DNA of 64,000 nucleotides from Pseudomonas protegens (GTDB lineage Bacteria > Pseudomonadota > Gammaproteobacteria > Pseudomonadales > Pseudomonadaceae): positions 5,255,001 to 5,319,000 of the forward strand of contig NZ_CP060201.1 of assembly GCF_013407925.2 (NCBI RefSeq). The letters run 5' to 3'. The translations under genes were made by a program, and so were the position numbers. Each line of letters opens with the position of its first letter. Positions within the stretch are counted from its first letter, which is position 1. The notes beneath the pieces are model-generated. The model was not told where the DNA came from, did no database searches, and saw only the letters and a list, made by a program, of their open reading frames with translations. Of this stretch, positions 8,606 to 17,562 are shown in pieces.

Positions 8606-9583
8606 ATGTTGCCGCGCCTCCCTGCCGTCACCCGCTGCCTGACACTTGCCGCATTGTGTGTGGCAGGTCCCGTTGCAGCATTGGAATTGCCTCTACCGCC
8701 GCCCGGTGAAGATATCGTCGGCCAGGTGCAGGTGATCAAGGCCAAGTACGAAGACACCTTTGCCGATCTGGGTACCGCTTACGACCTGGGCTACCTGGAA
8801 ATGGTGGCGGCCAACCCGGGGGTCGATCCGTGGTTGCCGGGAGCCGGCACCGAGGTGGTCCTGCCGACTCGCTTTGTCCTGCCTCCCGGGCCACGTGAAG
8901 GCATCGTGATCAATCTGGCGGAATATCGCCTGTACTACTTTCCCAAGGGCCGGAGTGTGGTTTACACATTCCCCCTGGGCATTGGCCGTGAGGGCTGGGG
9001 GTCGCCGATCGCCCATACCAGCATCACCGCGAAGACTCCGAATCCGACCTGGACGCCACCGGCGTCGATTCGCGCAGAGCACGCTGCCGATGGTGATCCG
9101 TTGCCAAGCGTCGTACCTGCGGGGCCGGACAACCCCTTGGGGCCATTCAAGTTCACCTTGGGCACCCCCGGTTACCTGATCCACGGTTCCAACAAGAAAT
9201 TCGGCATTGGCATGCGCACCAGCCATGGCTGTTTCCGCATGCTCAACAACAACGTGCTGGAGATGGCTGGCATGGTTCCGGTCGGAACTTCGGTGCGGAT
9301 CATCAACGAGCCGTACAAGTTCGGTATCAGTGGCGGAAAAGTCTATCTGGAAGCGCACACGCCATTGGATGACAAAGGCAATCCTTCGGTGGTCGACAAA
9401 CATACTGCCGTGATCAATGCCTTGCTCAAGCGCGAAGATCTGGCCAATAACCTGCGCATGAACTGGGATGTGGTGCGTGATGTCGTCGCCGCCGAAGAAG
9501 GTTTGCCGGTGGAGATCGCGGTGCCGACGACTGCCGCGCCTGCGGCATCGATGTCCAACCTGACCTACGATCTGCAGCAGTAA
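8606..9583 (+). CDS. L,D-transpeptidase (YkuD/ErfK family)
   Basis: Periplasmic enzyme forming 3-3 peptidoglycan crosslinks or attaching proteins to peptidoglycan. The 325 residues comprise a signal peptide, a LysM-like segment (LGYLEMVAANPGVDPWLPG), and a YkuD catalytic domain with the HGSN...SHGCFRM signature and catalytic Cys209. The final 50 residues are a loose Ala/Pro-rich tail. AAGGA eight bases before the ATG at 8606 favours this start over earlier in-frame codons. The neighbour is oprI, whose product is the kind of small lipoprotein such enzymes anchor, although that link here is inference. Confidence 0.93.
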   Translation: MLPRLPAVTRCLTLAALCVAGPVAALELPLPPPGEDIVGQVQVIKAKYEDTFADLGTAYDLGYLEMVAANPGVDPWLPGAGTEVVLPTRFVLPPGPREGIVINLAEYRLYYFPKGRSVVYTFPLGIGREGWGSPIAHTSITAKTPNPTWTPPASIRAEHAADGDPLPSVVPAGPDNPLGPFKFTLGTPGYLIHGSNKKFGIGMRTSHGCFRMLNNNVLEMAGMVPVGTSVRIINEPYKFGISGGKVYLEAHTPLDDKGNPSVVDKHTAVINALLKREDLANNLRMNWDVVRDVVAAEEGLPVEIAVPTTAAPAASMSNLTYDLQQ

Positions 9584-9599
9584 GCGCTGTAACAGGCAG

Positions 9600-9633
9600 C
9601 CCGCCGATGCCGACTGGCAGCGGCGGGTTTTTT
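9600..9633 (+). terminator. Terminator of the L,D-transpeptidase gene
   Basis: CCCGCCG 9600-9606 pairs with CGGCGGG 9621-9627, extended by an inner TGCC/GGCA stem, followed by TTTTTTATT. Confidence 0.9.
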
Positions 9634-9655
9634 ATTGCCGGTGGAAAACTGTGGG

Positions 9656-9690
9656 CAATAAAAAAGCCGATCCAAAAAATGGATCGGCTT
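9656..9690 (-). terminator. Terminator of oprI
   Basis: Read on the minus strand, AAGCCGATCC and GGATCGGCTT form a 10-bp stem around a T-rich loop and are followed by a T run. It lies 20 bases past the oprI stop. Confidence 0.92.
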
Positions 9691-9711
9691 GATAACAATC
9701 CCGAGGGACTA

Positions 9712-9963
9712 TTACTTGCGGCTAGCTTTTTCCAGCATACGCAGAGCGCGCTCGTTAGCTTCGTCAGCAGTCTGTTGTGCTTTTTGAGCAGCAGCCAGAG
9801 CTTCATCAGCTTTACGGTAGGCTTCGTCTGCACGAGCCTGGGCACGAGCGGCTGCATCTTCAGTAGCAGTCAGACGAGCTTCGGTTTCTTTGGATACGCT
9901 GCTGCAACCGGTAGCCAGAACTGCGGCCAGAGCCAGAGCAGAGAATTTCAGAACGTTGTTCAT
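9712..9963 (-). CDS. oprI: Major outer-membrane lipoprotein OprI
   Basis: An 83-residue murein lipoprotein, the pseudomonad counterpart of Lpp. It has a signal peptide with lipobox LATGC, then an alanine-rich heptad coiled coil ([18 protein letters not shown]) and the C-terminal MLEKASRK ending in Lys. It differs from my memory of P. aeruginosa OprI by only a couple of residues. It is a single gene with a strong promoter and terminator. It trimerises and tethers or spaces the outer membrane and peptidoglycan. Confidence 0.98.
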   Translation of the reverse strand: MNNVLKFSALALAAVLATGCSSVSKETEARLTATEDAAARAQARADEAYRKADEALAAAQKAQQTADEANERALRMLEKASRK

Positions 9964-10029
9964 CGTGTTCCCCTTCAAGGACTTTCTATTAGTAGCTATC
10001 CCCCCAGAGTGGGGAAATAACCGGCGTAC

Positions 10030-10057
10030 ATACTACCCATTACTTGTAGTAAGTAAA
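10030..10057 (-). promoter_or_regulatory. Probable oprI promoter
   Basis: On the minus strand, TTTACT (10057-10052) and TAGTAT (10035-10030) are separated by 16 bp. An A/T-rich run upstream (10077-10086) could serve as an UP element. An inverted repeat TTACTT/AAGTAA (10040-10056) overlaps the -35. Confidence 0.6.
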
Positions 10058-10059
10058 CT

Positions 10060-10379
10060 GACGTAGCGCAAGAAGCAAAAAAAATTCTAGGCGGTGATTC
10101 TTTTTCGAGCAACTTTTTGGGCGGTTGTATAAAAAACATTCAATCGCAAGGCTCTGCCAGAGGGTGCTGCACGTTTGCCAGCATTGCTCTCGGACTTTTC
10201 CGATCGCTGTTTCGGAGTCTAGGCTAAAGTCGTTCTATATTGAGTCACCGACACTTTTCTTCAGATTCCGCGCAGCCTTGGCCTATCTTTATCCATCACG
10301 CCGGTGACTTTAAGAAGCGCTGTTCGTCTTAAGTTCCAGCATCCGGCGATGTATAGCCTCAACCCACTTCATGCGCTGA
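10060..10379. other. Gene-free A/T-rich stretch
   Basis: No convincing gene on either strand. The first 25 bases belong to the oprI control region. The remainder up to the cysteine-rich frame at 10380 has lower G+C than its surroundings and only short spurious frames. Confidence 0.5.
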
Positions 10380-10541
10380 ACCGGGCTGTGGTTCCCGCAA
10401 GGCCCGATTGGGGTATTTGCGCTGATCTGTGACGAGTGTGGCTTGAGCATTTGCGCCAAGGACGCCTACTATTTTGTAACGTGCTCGCGATGCAAGAGCG
10501 GCAGTTTCTACTCGGCGTCCGACTGGCACGAGGTGGCGTAA
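10380..10541 (+). pseudogene. Orphan cysteine-rich (zinc-ribbon-like) reading frame without a start
   Basis: This frame encodes 53 residues between a TGA at 10377 and the TAA at 10539. It contains ICDECG, a single SIC, and TCSRCK, the spacing of a small zinc ribbon, and ends in SASDWHEVA. Third-position G+C is high and codon use looks coding, unlike the flanks. There is no ATG, GTG or TTG in frame; an ATG-Arg-TGA lies just before it, and only rare codons (CTG 10386, ATT 10407) could serve. It could be the tail of a decayed gene, a gene with a non-standard start, or a sequencing error. Confidence 0.45.
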
Positions 10542-10608
10542 GTTGTTCCTTCGCCGGAAAAACATCGGTAAGGTAGGGGTCAGCATTCCAGACCCGCAAG
10601 GAGTAGTG

Positions 10609-10890
10609 ATGAGCGAGGCGTTGTCCATCCACCATGACCAGGCTGGTCATCAGTTCGAGACCAATGTGGACGGTCATCGTGCCTACCTGACCTATATGGA
10701 CCTGGGTAAGCAAACCCTGGATATCTACCGCACCTTCGTGCCCAATGCGTTGCGTGGACGCGGTATTGCCGCGGCGCTGACCGAGCAGGCACTGGAGTAC
10801 GCCGAACGTATGGGCTACACAGTGATTCCTTCCTGCTCCTATGTCGAACGCTACATGGAACGCCATCAGCGTCACGCCGCGAAGCTCTGA
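10609..10890 (+). CDS. GNAT family N-acetyltransferase, short YjdJ-like type
   Basis: A 93-residue single-domain acetyltransferase of the minimal GNAT type (YjdJ/GTLF3-like). It keeps the acetyl-CoA-binding loop in the LRGRGIAAAL region and the closing PSCSYVERYMERH segment. AAGGAG six bases before the ATG at 10609 fixes the start. The substrate cannot be predicted. It is followed by a strong bidirectional hairpin terminator shared with the converging DAHP synthase gene. Confidence 0.88.
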   Translation: MSEALSIHHDQAGHQFETNVDGHRAYLTYMDLGKQTLDIYRTFVPNALRGRGIAAALTEQALEYAERMGYTVIPSCSYVERYMERHQRHAAKL

Positions 10891-10906
10891 TCGGGGCGAC
10901 CATGAA

Positions 10907-10935
10907 AAACGCCGGGCTTGGCCCGGCGTTTTTGT
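10907..10935. terminator. Bidirectional terminator
   Basis: AAACGCCGGGC 10907-10917 pairs with GCCCGGCGTTT 10921-10931 around a TTG loop, with A-rich and T-rich flanks. It serves the GNAT gene (+) and the type I DAHP synthase gene (-). Confidence 0.92.
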
Positions 10936-10950
10936 GTCTGGCGAACGGGA

Positions 10951-12027
10951 TCAGCTGCGATCGCGTTTCGGCAGTACATCCTTGAGCTTGGCGTGCATGC
11001 TGCGCAGGGTTTTCTCGGTGCTTTCCCAATCGATGCAGGCATCGGTAATCGATACCCCGTACTGCAGGTCCGACAAGTCCTTCGGAATGGCCTGACAACC
11101 CCAGTTCAGATGGCTCTCCACCATCAGACCGATGATCGACTGATTGCCTTCGAGGATCTGGTTGGCAACGTTCTCCATGACCAACGGTTGCAGCGCCGGA
11201 TCCTTGTTGGAGTTGGCGTGGCTGCAATCGATCATGATGTTCGGCTTGATCTTGGCCTTGCTCAGGGCCTGTTCACAGACCGCGACGCTGACCGAGTCAT
11301 AATTGGGCTTGCCATTGCCGCCGCGCAGTACCACGTGGCCGTAGGCGTTGCCTTTGGTGGTGACGATCGACACGCCGCCCTGTGGGTTGATCCCCAGGAA
11401 ACGGTGGGGACTGGAAACCGATTGCAGGGCGTTGATCGCTACAGTCAGGCCGCCGTCGGTGCCGTTCTTGAAGCCCACGGCAGAGGACAGGCCGGAAGCC
11501 ATCTCGCGGTGGGTCTGGGATTCCGTGGTACGGGCGCCGATGGCCGACCAACTGATCAGGTCCTGCAAGTATTGCGGGGAGATGGGGTCCAGCGCTTCAG
11601 TGGCGGTAGGCAGACCCATTTCCGCGAGGTCCAGCAGCAACTGGCGTCCAATATGCAGGCCATCCTGAATCTTGAACGAGTCGTCCAGGTACGGGTCGTT
11701 GATCAGGCCTTTCCAGCCAACGGTGGTCCGCGGTTTCTCGAAGTAAACGCGCATCACCAGATACAGGGTGTCGGAAACTTCCGCCGCCAGGGCCTTGAGT
11801 CGCTCGGCGTACTCGTGGGCTGCCTTGATGTCGTGGATCGAGCAGGGCCCGATGACGATGAACAACCGATGGTCAGTGCCGTCGAGGATGTTGCGGATCA
11901 CTTCGCGACCCTTGGTCACGGTGCGCAAGGCGGTGTCGCTCAGCGGGATGTCTCGTTTGAGTTGATCAGGGGTGATCAGGGTCTCGTTGGAGGCGACGTT
12001 TAGGTCGTTGATCGGTAAATCAGCCAT
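10951..12027 (-). CDS. Type I DAHP synthase (3-deoxy-7-phosphoheptulonate synthase)
   Basis: Condenses phosphoenolpyruvate and erythrose 4-phosphate in the first step of the shikimate pathway. The 358 residues carry the family motifs GPCSIHD, MRVYFEKPRTTVGWKG, GARTTESQ, the KNGTDGG substrate loop and IMIDCSHANS. Length and motifs fit the AroF/AroG/AroH (type I-alpha) family; which amino acid inhibits it cannot be decided by eye. A second, unrelated type II enzyme lies at 24880-26226, so the window carries both DAHP synthase types. The ATG at 12027 gives the standard N-terminus, although the frame is open further upstream. Confidence 0.95.
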   Translation of the reverse strand: MADLPINDLNVASNETLITPDQLKRDIPLSDTALRTVTKGREVIRNILDGTDHRLFIVIGPCSIHDIKAAHEYAERLKALAAEVSDTLYLVMRVYFEKPRTTVGWKGLINDPYLDDSFKIQDGLHIGRQLLLDLAEMGLPTATEALDPISPQYLQDLISWSAIGARTTESQTHREMASGLSSAVGFKNGTDGGLTVAINALQSVSSPHRFLGINPQGGVSIVTTKGNAYGHVVLRGGNGKPNYDSVSVAVCEQALSKAKIKPNIMIDCSHANSNKDPALQPLVMENVANQILEGNQSIIGLMVESHLNWGCQAIPKDLSDLQYGVSITDACIDWESTEKTLRSMHAKLKDVLPKRDRS

Positions 12028-12167
12028 CGTGTTACTCGTCAGGTCACGGGTGCCGGCCGCCAGCGATCCCCGCGCGGCGGAGCACAGCGGATTTGAGCGC
12101 GTCGGGGAGCGGAACCTTAGCGCGTTAGCCGGTGACTCTACAATGGGCAAGAGGCGGTTTTATTGGG

Positions 12168-12602
12168 TTACGGCTGCACGAAAGCCTGGTGTACGCAGTC
12201 TTCGGAATAGTCTTTTGCGTGCCGTTCGACCCAGTCCAGAGCCAGGGCTTCGATGCATCGCTGTTCGCTTAGAGGTTCATGCAGGCGGCAGTAGCGGGCG
12301 ATCTGGCACACCTGCTCACCCATGCGAGCGCTGAACAGGGTTTGTTCATCGACGAAGGCGATACCCACCAGGTAGCCGCGCTTGCGTTTCAGGCACCAGG
12401 CAACATAGCCGTTGTACCGTGCATTCTCCCCCAGTGAGGGCATGTGCACTTCCAGCGCAGTGCCGTGGCGCCAGGCACGGTGGTAATTGCACGCCATGCC
12501 ACCGAGGCTGATAGTGTGCAACCGCTGGCGCGAAATGCAGGCGTACTTGCGCAGGGTCAGTTCAACCGGAACATCATCAGGATGAGGCAGAAAACGTCCC
12601 AT
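12168..12602 (-). CDS. PilZ-domain protein
   Basis: A 144-residue single-domain protein with the PilZ pattern: an arginine cluster (RQR) followed by TISLGGM, then strands ending in GIAFVDEQ. The second part of the usual motif, [DN]xSxxG, is present as TISLGG with Thr instead of Asp, so cyclic-di-GMP binding may be weakened. GGAG is nine bases before its ATG. The ATG overlaps the earliest possible start of the divergent thioredoxin-like gene (CATG at 12600-12603). Confidence 0.8.
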   Translation of the reverse strand: MGRFLPHPDDVPVELTLRKYACISRQRLHTISLGGMACNYHRAWRHGTALEVHMPSLGENARYNGYVAWCLKRKRGYLVGIAFVDEQTLFSARMGEQVCQIARYCRLHEPLSEQRCIEALALDWVERHAKDYSEDCVHQAFVQP

Positions 12603-12651
12603 GACCGCAGACTCCGAGTGTCGTCCATTTGACATTATTTCCCCCAGTATA

Positions 12652-12987
12652 GTGATCGAATTGGAACTGACCGATTTCGACATCGACCAGCAATTACTGA
12701 GCCTGGATGGTGTTTCCCTGGTGGTTTTCACTTCTCCCGGTTGCTCCGGTTGTCGCTGGGCGCGAACCCAGTTGCCCGGGTTGGGACTGCCGGTCGCGCG
12801 CCTGTGCTGGGTCGATGCGGGCAACAACGGTGGAGCAGTGGAGCGCTATCAGGTGTTTCACCTGCCGGCGCTGTTTGTGGTGCGTGACGGTGAGTTTTAT
12901 GGATCCTTGCAATCGCGGCTGACGCCCCATGCGCTCAATGAGAGCCTGCGTCAGGCGCTCAATCGAATACCAGAGGAGTTGCCTTGA
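12652..12987 (+). CDS. Thioredoxin-like protein
   Basis: A small thioredoxin-fold protein with the active-site motif CSGC (the usual one is CGPC) after VVFTSPG and the cis-proline region LPALFVV. No signal peptide, so cytoplasmic. A GTG at 12652 gives the N-terminus I consider natural (IELELTDFD); an ATG at 12601 would add 17 residues and would overlap the divergent PilZ start. Neither has a good ribosome-binding site. Its stop overlaps the next start (TGATG), so it is coupled to the reductase gene. Confidence 0.8.
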   Translation: MIELELTDFDIDQQLLSLDGVSLVVFTSPGCSGCRWARTQLPGLGLPVARLCWVDAGNNGGAVERYQVFHLPALFVVRDGEFYGSLQSRLTPHALNESLRQALNRIPEELP

Positions 12988-13943
12988 TGGGTGCAGACCG
13001 TAAACCGCGTGTAGGCATTATCGGAACCGGAGCGATCGGAGGTTTTTACGGGGTGATGCTGGCGCGGGCCGGTTTCGACGTGCACTTTCTGTTGCGCAGC
13101 GAGTTCTCCGCAGTGGTGGAACAGGGGCTGCAGGTCAATAGCGCCCAGCATGGGGTGTTGAGCCTGAAGCCGGTGCAGGCATACGCCAGTGCCGAAGAAA
13201 TGCCACCTTGTGACTGGCTGCTGGTGGGCGCCAAGACCACCCACAATGTCCAGTTGGCGCCGGTGATCATCCAGGCGGCGGCGCCTGGCGCCAAGGTCCT
13301 GTTGCTGCAAAACGGGCTGGATGTGGAGGACGCCTTGCGTGCCGAGCTTCCCGACACGCTGCATCTATTAGGCGGCTTGTGCTTTATCTGCGTGCATCGC
13401 GCGGGCCCCGGACAGATCGAACACCAGGCTCTGGGGGCGATCAACCTGGGTTACCACAGTGGTCCAGCCAGTGCTGATCCGGCCCTGAGCCAGGCGCTGG
13501 TCGAGGAAGGGGCGGGATTGTTTCGTGCCGCCGGGCTCGACTCCCAGGCCATGAACAATCTGCATCAGGCGCGCTGGCAGAAGCTGGTGTGGAATGTGCC
13601 GTATAACGGTCTGTCGGTGCTGCTCAAGGCCAGCACCACGCCGCTCATGGCCGACCCGGCCAGTCGCGAGCTGATTCAGGACCTGATGCAGGAAGTGCTG
13701 CAGGGGGCTGCGGCCTGCGGTCATGTGATCCCTGAGGCTTATGCGCAGCAGCTGTTCAGGTCCACCGAACACATGCCGGATTACTGGCCAAGCATGTACC
13801 ACGATTTTCTGCATCAGCGCCCTCTGGAATTGGCGACTATTTATGCTGCGCCTTTGGCCGCGGCCCGGGCCGCTGGTTGCGAGTTGCCGAAAATCCGCGC
13901 GTTGTACCAGAGCCTGTGTTTTATCGATCGGCACCACATTTGA
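12987..13943 (+). CDS. 2-dehydropantoate 2-reductase family protein (PanE/ApbA-like)
   Basis: A 318-residue NADPH-dependent reductase with an N-terminal Rossmann motif GIIGTGAIGGFYG and a helical C-terminal domain with KLVWNVPYN, which contains the conserved Lys and Asn of the ketopantoate reductase family. It is likely a paralogue rather than the main PanE, because pseudomonads carry several. AGAGGAG lies eight bases before the ATG at 12987, which overlaps the preceding stop. Confidence 0.88.
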   Translation: MGADRKPRVGIIGTGAIGGFYGVMLARAGFDVHFLLRSEFSAVVEQGLQVNSAQHGVLSLKPVQAYASAEEMPPCDWLLVGAKTTHNVQLAPVIIQAAAPGAKVLLLQNGLDVEDALRAELPDTLHLLGGLCFICVHRAGPGQIEHQALGAINLGYHSGPASADPALSQALVEEGAGLFRAAGLDSQAMNNLHQARWQKLVWNVPYNGLSVLLKASTTPLMADPASRELIQDLMQEVLQGAAACGHVIPEAYAQQLFRSTEHMPDYWPSMYHDFLHQRPLELATIYAAPLAAARAAGCELPKIRALYQSLCFIDRHHI

Positions 13944-13968
13944 GCGAACGACCTGAAGGGGGCGCGGT

Positions 13969-14874
13969 ATGGCAAAGGGACTGGATGGCAAGCTGGTGGT
14001 GGCAATCTCTTCACGCGCGCTGTTCGACCTGAGTGAAAGCCATAAGGTCTATCTGGCCCAGGGCGTCGAAGCCTATCGGCAATATCAGATCGAGCACGAG
14101 GACGAGATCCTCGAGCCGGGCGATGCTTTTCCATTGGTGAAGAAGCTCCTGAGCCTGAATGCCAGCCTGGGGCGGGCGCGGGTCGAGGTGGTGCTGGTGT
14201 CGCGCAACAGTGCCGACACCGGCCTGCGGGTGTTCAACTCGATTGAACATTACGCCCTGGGTATCTCCCGTGCGGCATTTGTGGGGGGACGCAGTCCCTA
14301 TCCCTACCTGGCGGCCTTCGGCAGCGATCTGTTTCTTTCCACCCACGCCGACGATGTCCGCAGTGCGCTGGAGGCCGGATTCGCTGCAGCGACCATCCTC
14401 TCCGGCGGTGCCCGACGCGCGGCCAATGGCGAACTGCGCATCGCCTTCGACGGTGATGCGGTGCTGTTTTCCGACGACTCGGAGCGGGTCTACCAGGCCG
14501 GTGGCCTGGAAGCGTTTCAAGCCAGTGAGCGGCAGTCGGCCCGGGAGCCTCTGCCCGGAGGACCTTTCAAGGGATTTCTCGCGGCGCTGAATCTGCTGCA
14601 GGGCGAGTTTCCCGACGATGCCTGCCCGGTCCGCACGGCCCTGGTCACCGCCCGCTCGGCGCCGGCCCATGAGCGGGTCATCCGCACCTTGCGCGAGTGG
14701 AATATCCGTCTCGACGAGTCCCTGTTCCTGGGCGGCCTGGAGAAGGCGGCCTTTCTCGAAGCTTTCGCCGCCGATGTTTTTTTCGACGACCAGGCCGGCC
14801 ATTGCGAGTCCGCTCGCGAGGTGGTCGCCACCGGTCATGTGCCTCATGGCATCAGCAACGAAGCCAGGAACTAA
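13969..14874 (+). CDS. 5'-nucleotidase, cytosolic cN-I-like family
   Basis: Dephosphorylates nucleoside monophosphates. The 301 residues fit the compact bacterial members of the cytosolic 5'-nucleotidase family: VVAISSRALFDL near the N-terminus in place of the usual DxDxT-like loop, VSRNSADTGLRVFNSIEHY, FLSTHADDVRSAL, IAFDGDAVLFSDDSE and the acidic FFDDQAGHC near the end. It lies 25 bases after the reductase gene and is probably co-transcribed with it. Confidence 0.88.
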   Translation: MAKGLDGKLVVAISSRALFDLSESHKVYLAQGVEAYRQYQIEHEDEILEPGDAFPLVKKLLSLNASLGRARVEVVLVSRNSADTGLRVFNSIEHYALGISRAAFVGGRSPYPYLAAFGSDLFLSTHADDVRSALEAGFAAATILSGGARRAANGELRIAFDGDAVLFSDDSERVYQAGGLEAFQASERQSAREPLPGGPFKGFLAALNLLQGEFPDDACPVRTALVTARSAPAHERVIRTLREWNIRLDESLFLGGLEKAAFLEAFAADVFFDDQAGHCESAREVVATGHVPHGISNEARN

Positions 14875-14968
14875 GTCTGAAACGGGGTGGTTTGCCTCCA
14901 GCCTCCCACAGTTCCCGGCACTGCTAAGCTGAATCCATCTCCGCCATCTTGGCAGTTGAGGAGGTCAT

Positions 14969-15469
14969 ATGATTCGTTCGATGCTGTATGCCACCGACCT
15001 AGGTCTGTACGCTCCCTTTGTCATGCAGCATGCCCTGGAGCTGGCTCGAACGTTCAATGCCGACTTACATGTAGTGCACGCTGTGGAGCCTATGGGGTTG
15101 TTCGCCGAATCGGTGTTGCAGAGCTATCTGGATGAGCAGTCGCTGAACGAGTTTCATCGCCAGGGCCTGAGCACCGTGATGGCCAATATCGAACAGCGGG
15201 TGCTGGACAGTTTTCGCGAGGAACTGGGTGAGGGCCTGCACGACCTGAGCTTGATCCAGTCGGTGCGGGTGCTTCAGGGCGACCCATCCCAGGTGATTCT
15301 GGAGCAGGCGGCGAAACTCTCGGTGGATTTGCTGATCGTAGGAAGTCACAGCCACGGAGTTGGTGCGCAAACCCCTCTGGGGCGCACGGCATCACGGGTT
15401 TTGCAGCTGTCCAAAGTCCCGGTTTACCTGGTGCCTCTGGTCCAGCGTCGACGGCAGGGGGATGCCTGA
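14969..15469 (+). CDS. Universal stress protein, UspA family
   Basis: A 166-residue single Usp domain. The N-terminal YATDLG and the C-terminal GSHSHG...LGRTASRVLQ correspond to the nucleotide-binding strand and the G-x2-G-x9-G(S/T)-like loop of ATP-binding Usp proteins. GAGGAGGTC directly precedes the ATG. Transcribed alone or with cysB downstream, from which a 111-base A/T-rich gap separates it. Confidence 0.93.
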   Translation: MIRSMLYATDLGLYAPFVMQHALELARTFNADLHVVHAVEPMGLFAESVLQSYLDEQSLNEFHRQGLSTVMANIEQRVLDSFREELGEGLHDLSLIQSVRVLQGDPSQVILEQAAKLSVDLLIVGSHSHGVGAQTPLGRTASRVLQLSKVPVYLVPLVQRRRQGDA

Positions 15470-15571
15470 GGGCGGAATGGAAAATTCTGAATAAAAGTTC
15501 TAGATTTATTCTCCTGACCATTAATATAGTTATATACCGTCGCTGATACCCGTGGCGCCTACCTGCTTTGA

Positions 15572-16555
<984 letters not shown>

Positions 16556-16557
16556 TC

Positions 16558-17040
16558 CTAGCGGACCTCGGTGACAGTGAACTGTTGCCGAGTACCTGCC
16601 ACCACGATCTCCACCTCATCCTCCTCGAACTTGCCCAACAGGCTTTGGCCCAGCGGGGAGCGTGGGGTGATGACGGTCACCAGTTGGCCCACCACATAAA
16701 CCTTCAGGCCCGCGCCATCCGGGCCGAGAAACAGCCATTGTTCGTGGCCATTTTCATCCTCGAGTCCCAACAGCGCGCCGACCTGAATCCCTGACCGCGC
16801 GTCATAGGGACGCAGGCCAAGGTTTTGCCAGAGGCTCAATGCCTGACGCATCTCCTCGACCCGGCGAGCCTGCCCGGCTGCCAGGTAGGACGCTTCAAGT
16901 CCCAGCGTGTCGTACTTGTTCTCGGCGATGTTCTCTTCGTGGGTGGCGGTTTCGTAGGCGGTTTGTGCGGCCCGTACCGCGACCTCCAGGTCGTCCCGGA
17001 GCTGTTGCAGAATCAGTTGGCAGACAGACTGTTTATTCAT
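16558..17040 (-). CDS. GreA/GreB-like protein with divergent coiled coil
   Basis: A 160-residue protein with an N-terminal helical hairpin whose tip keeps acidic and Asn/Tyr residues (HEENIAENKYDTLG) and a C-terminal FKBP-like GreAB domain (GPDGAGLKVYV, VTVITPRSPLGQSLLGK). It is clearly different from the true GreB at 3811. Proteins of this kind bind the RNA polymerase secondary channel in other bacteria (Gfh1, Rnk and DksA-like competitors), so a role in polymerase control is inferred. Its start lies two bases from the stop of the membrane protein upstream, which makes them an operon. Confidence 0.75.
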   Translation of the reverse strand: MNKQSVCQLILQQLRDDLEVAVRAAQTAYETATHEENIAENKYDTLGLEASYLAAGQARRVEEMRQALSLWQNLGLRPYDARSGIQVGALLGLEDENGHEQWLFLGPDGAGLKVYVVGQLVTVITPRSPLGQSLLGKFEEDEVEIVVAGTRQQFTVTEVR

Positions 17041-17042
17041 GA

Positions 17043-17438
17043 TCAATTACAGAATTGCAGAACATTGGCCCGACTCTTTTCACTGGGCGCGGTCTGGTCC
17101 TGTTGCAACCAGAACTGGCATTTGGGGTTGGACAGGTTGCGCGGGTTGCTGCGAGCGTTATCCAGGGCTTGCAGTTCTTCGTTCTTGCGCAGGTTTTCCT
17201 GATATTGCTCGAACATCCGATTGGGCGGCTCCGGCGCAACCACCGGCGGCTTCGCCAATTGCTGCACGGCTTGCGCCACAGGAGCCAGTTGCTGACTGAA
17301 GATAAAGTGCGAGCCTAGCCAGCAAGTCAGGACAATCGCCAGAAACCCCAGCCACAGGCCCAGGGCAATGCTGCCGCTGAGCGCCAGGGCATTGAAGCTG
17401 ATGCGCAAGGGGCGACGGGCGGGCGGGCGATAGGGCAT
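17043..17438 (-). CDS. Single-pass membrane protein of unknown function
   Basis: A 131-residue protein with a basic N-terminus, one clear membrane helix (residues about 20-48) and a charged tail that ends in a pair of cysteines 20 residues apart (NPKCQFW and LQFCN). I do not recognise a family. The stop codon almost touches the start of the Gre-like gene, so the two proteins are probably made together. The tail is predicted to be periplasmic from the basic N-terminus. Confidence 0.7.
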   Translation of the reverse strand: MPYRPPARRPLRISFNALALSGSIALGLWLGFLAIVLTCWLGSHFIFSQQLAPVAQAVQQLAKPPVVAPEPPNRMFEQYQENLRKNEELQALDNARSNPRNLSNPKCQFWLQQDQTAPSEKSRANVLQFCN

Positions 17439-17562
17439 GGTTGCCTCCTGGCGGGCGGTAGTGGGCGAGGGCTGATTGTCGCACGAAGATTAATCGAGGT
17501 TGGCTCTTCTGCGCAGGAGCATTTATGCGGACAATCGGCGCCTTTGCCAATCGGGGACTGGA

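Noticed and set aside
10125..10307. 60-codon plus-strand frame near oprI
   Set aside because: No ribosome-binding site and atypical composition; more likely intergenic sequence.
12615..12660. Sigma-70 promoter TTGACA...TATAGT before the thioredoxin-like gene
   Set aside because: The spacer is only 13 bp and the -10 would overlap the GTG start.
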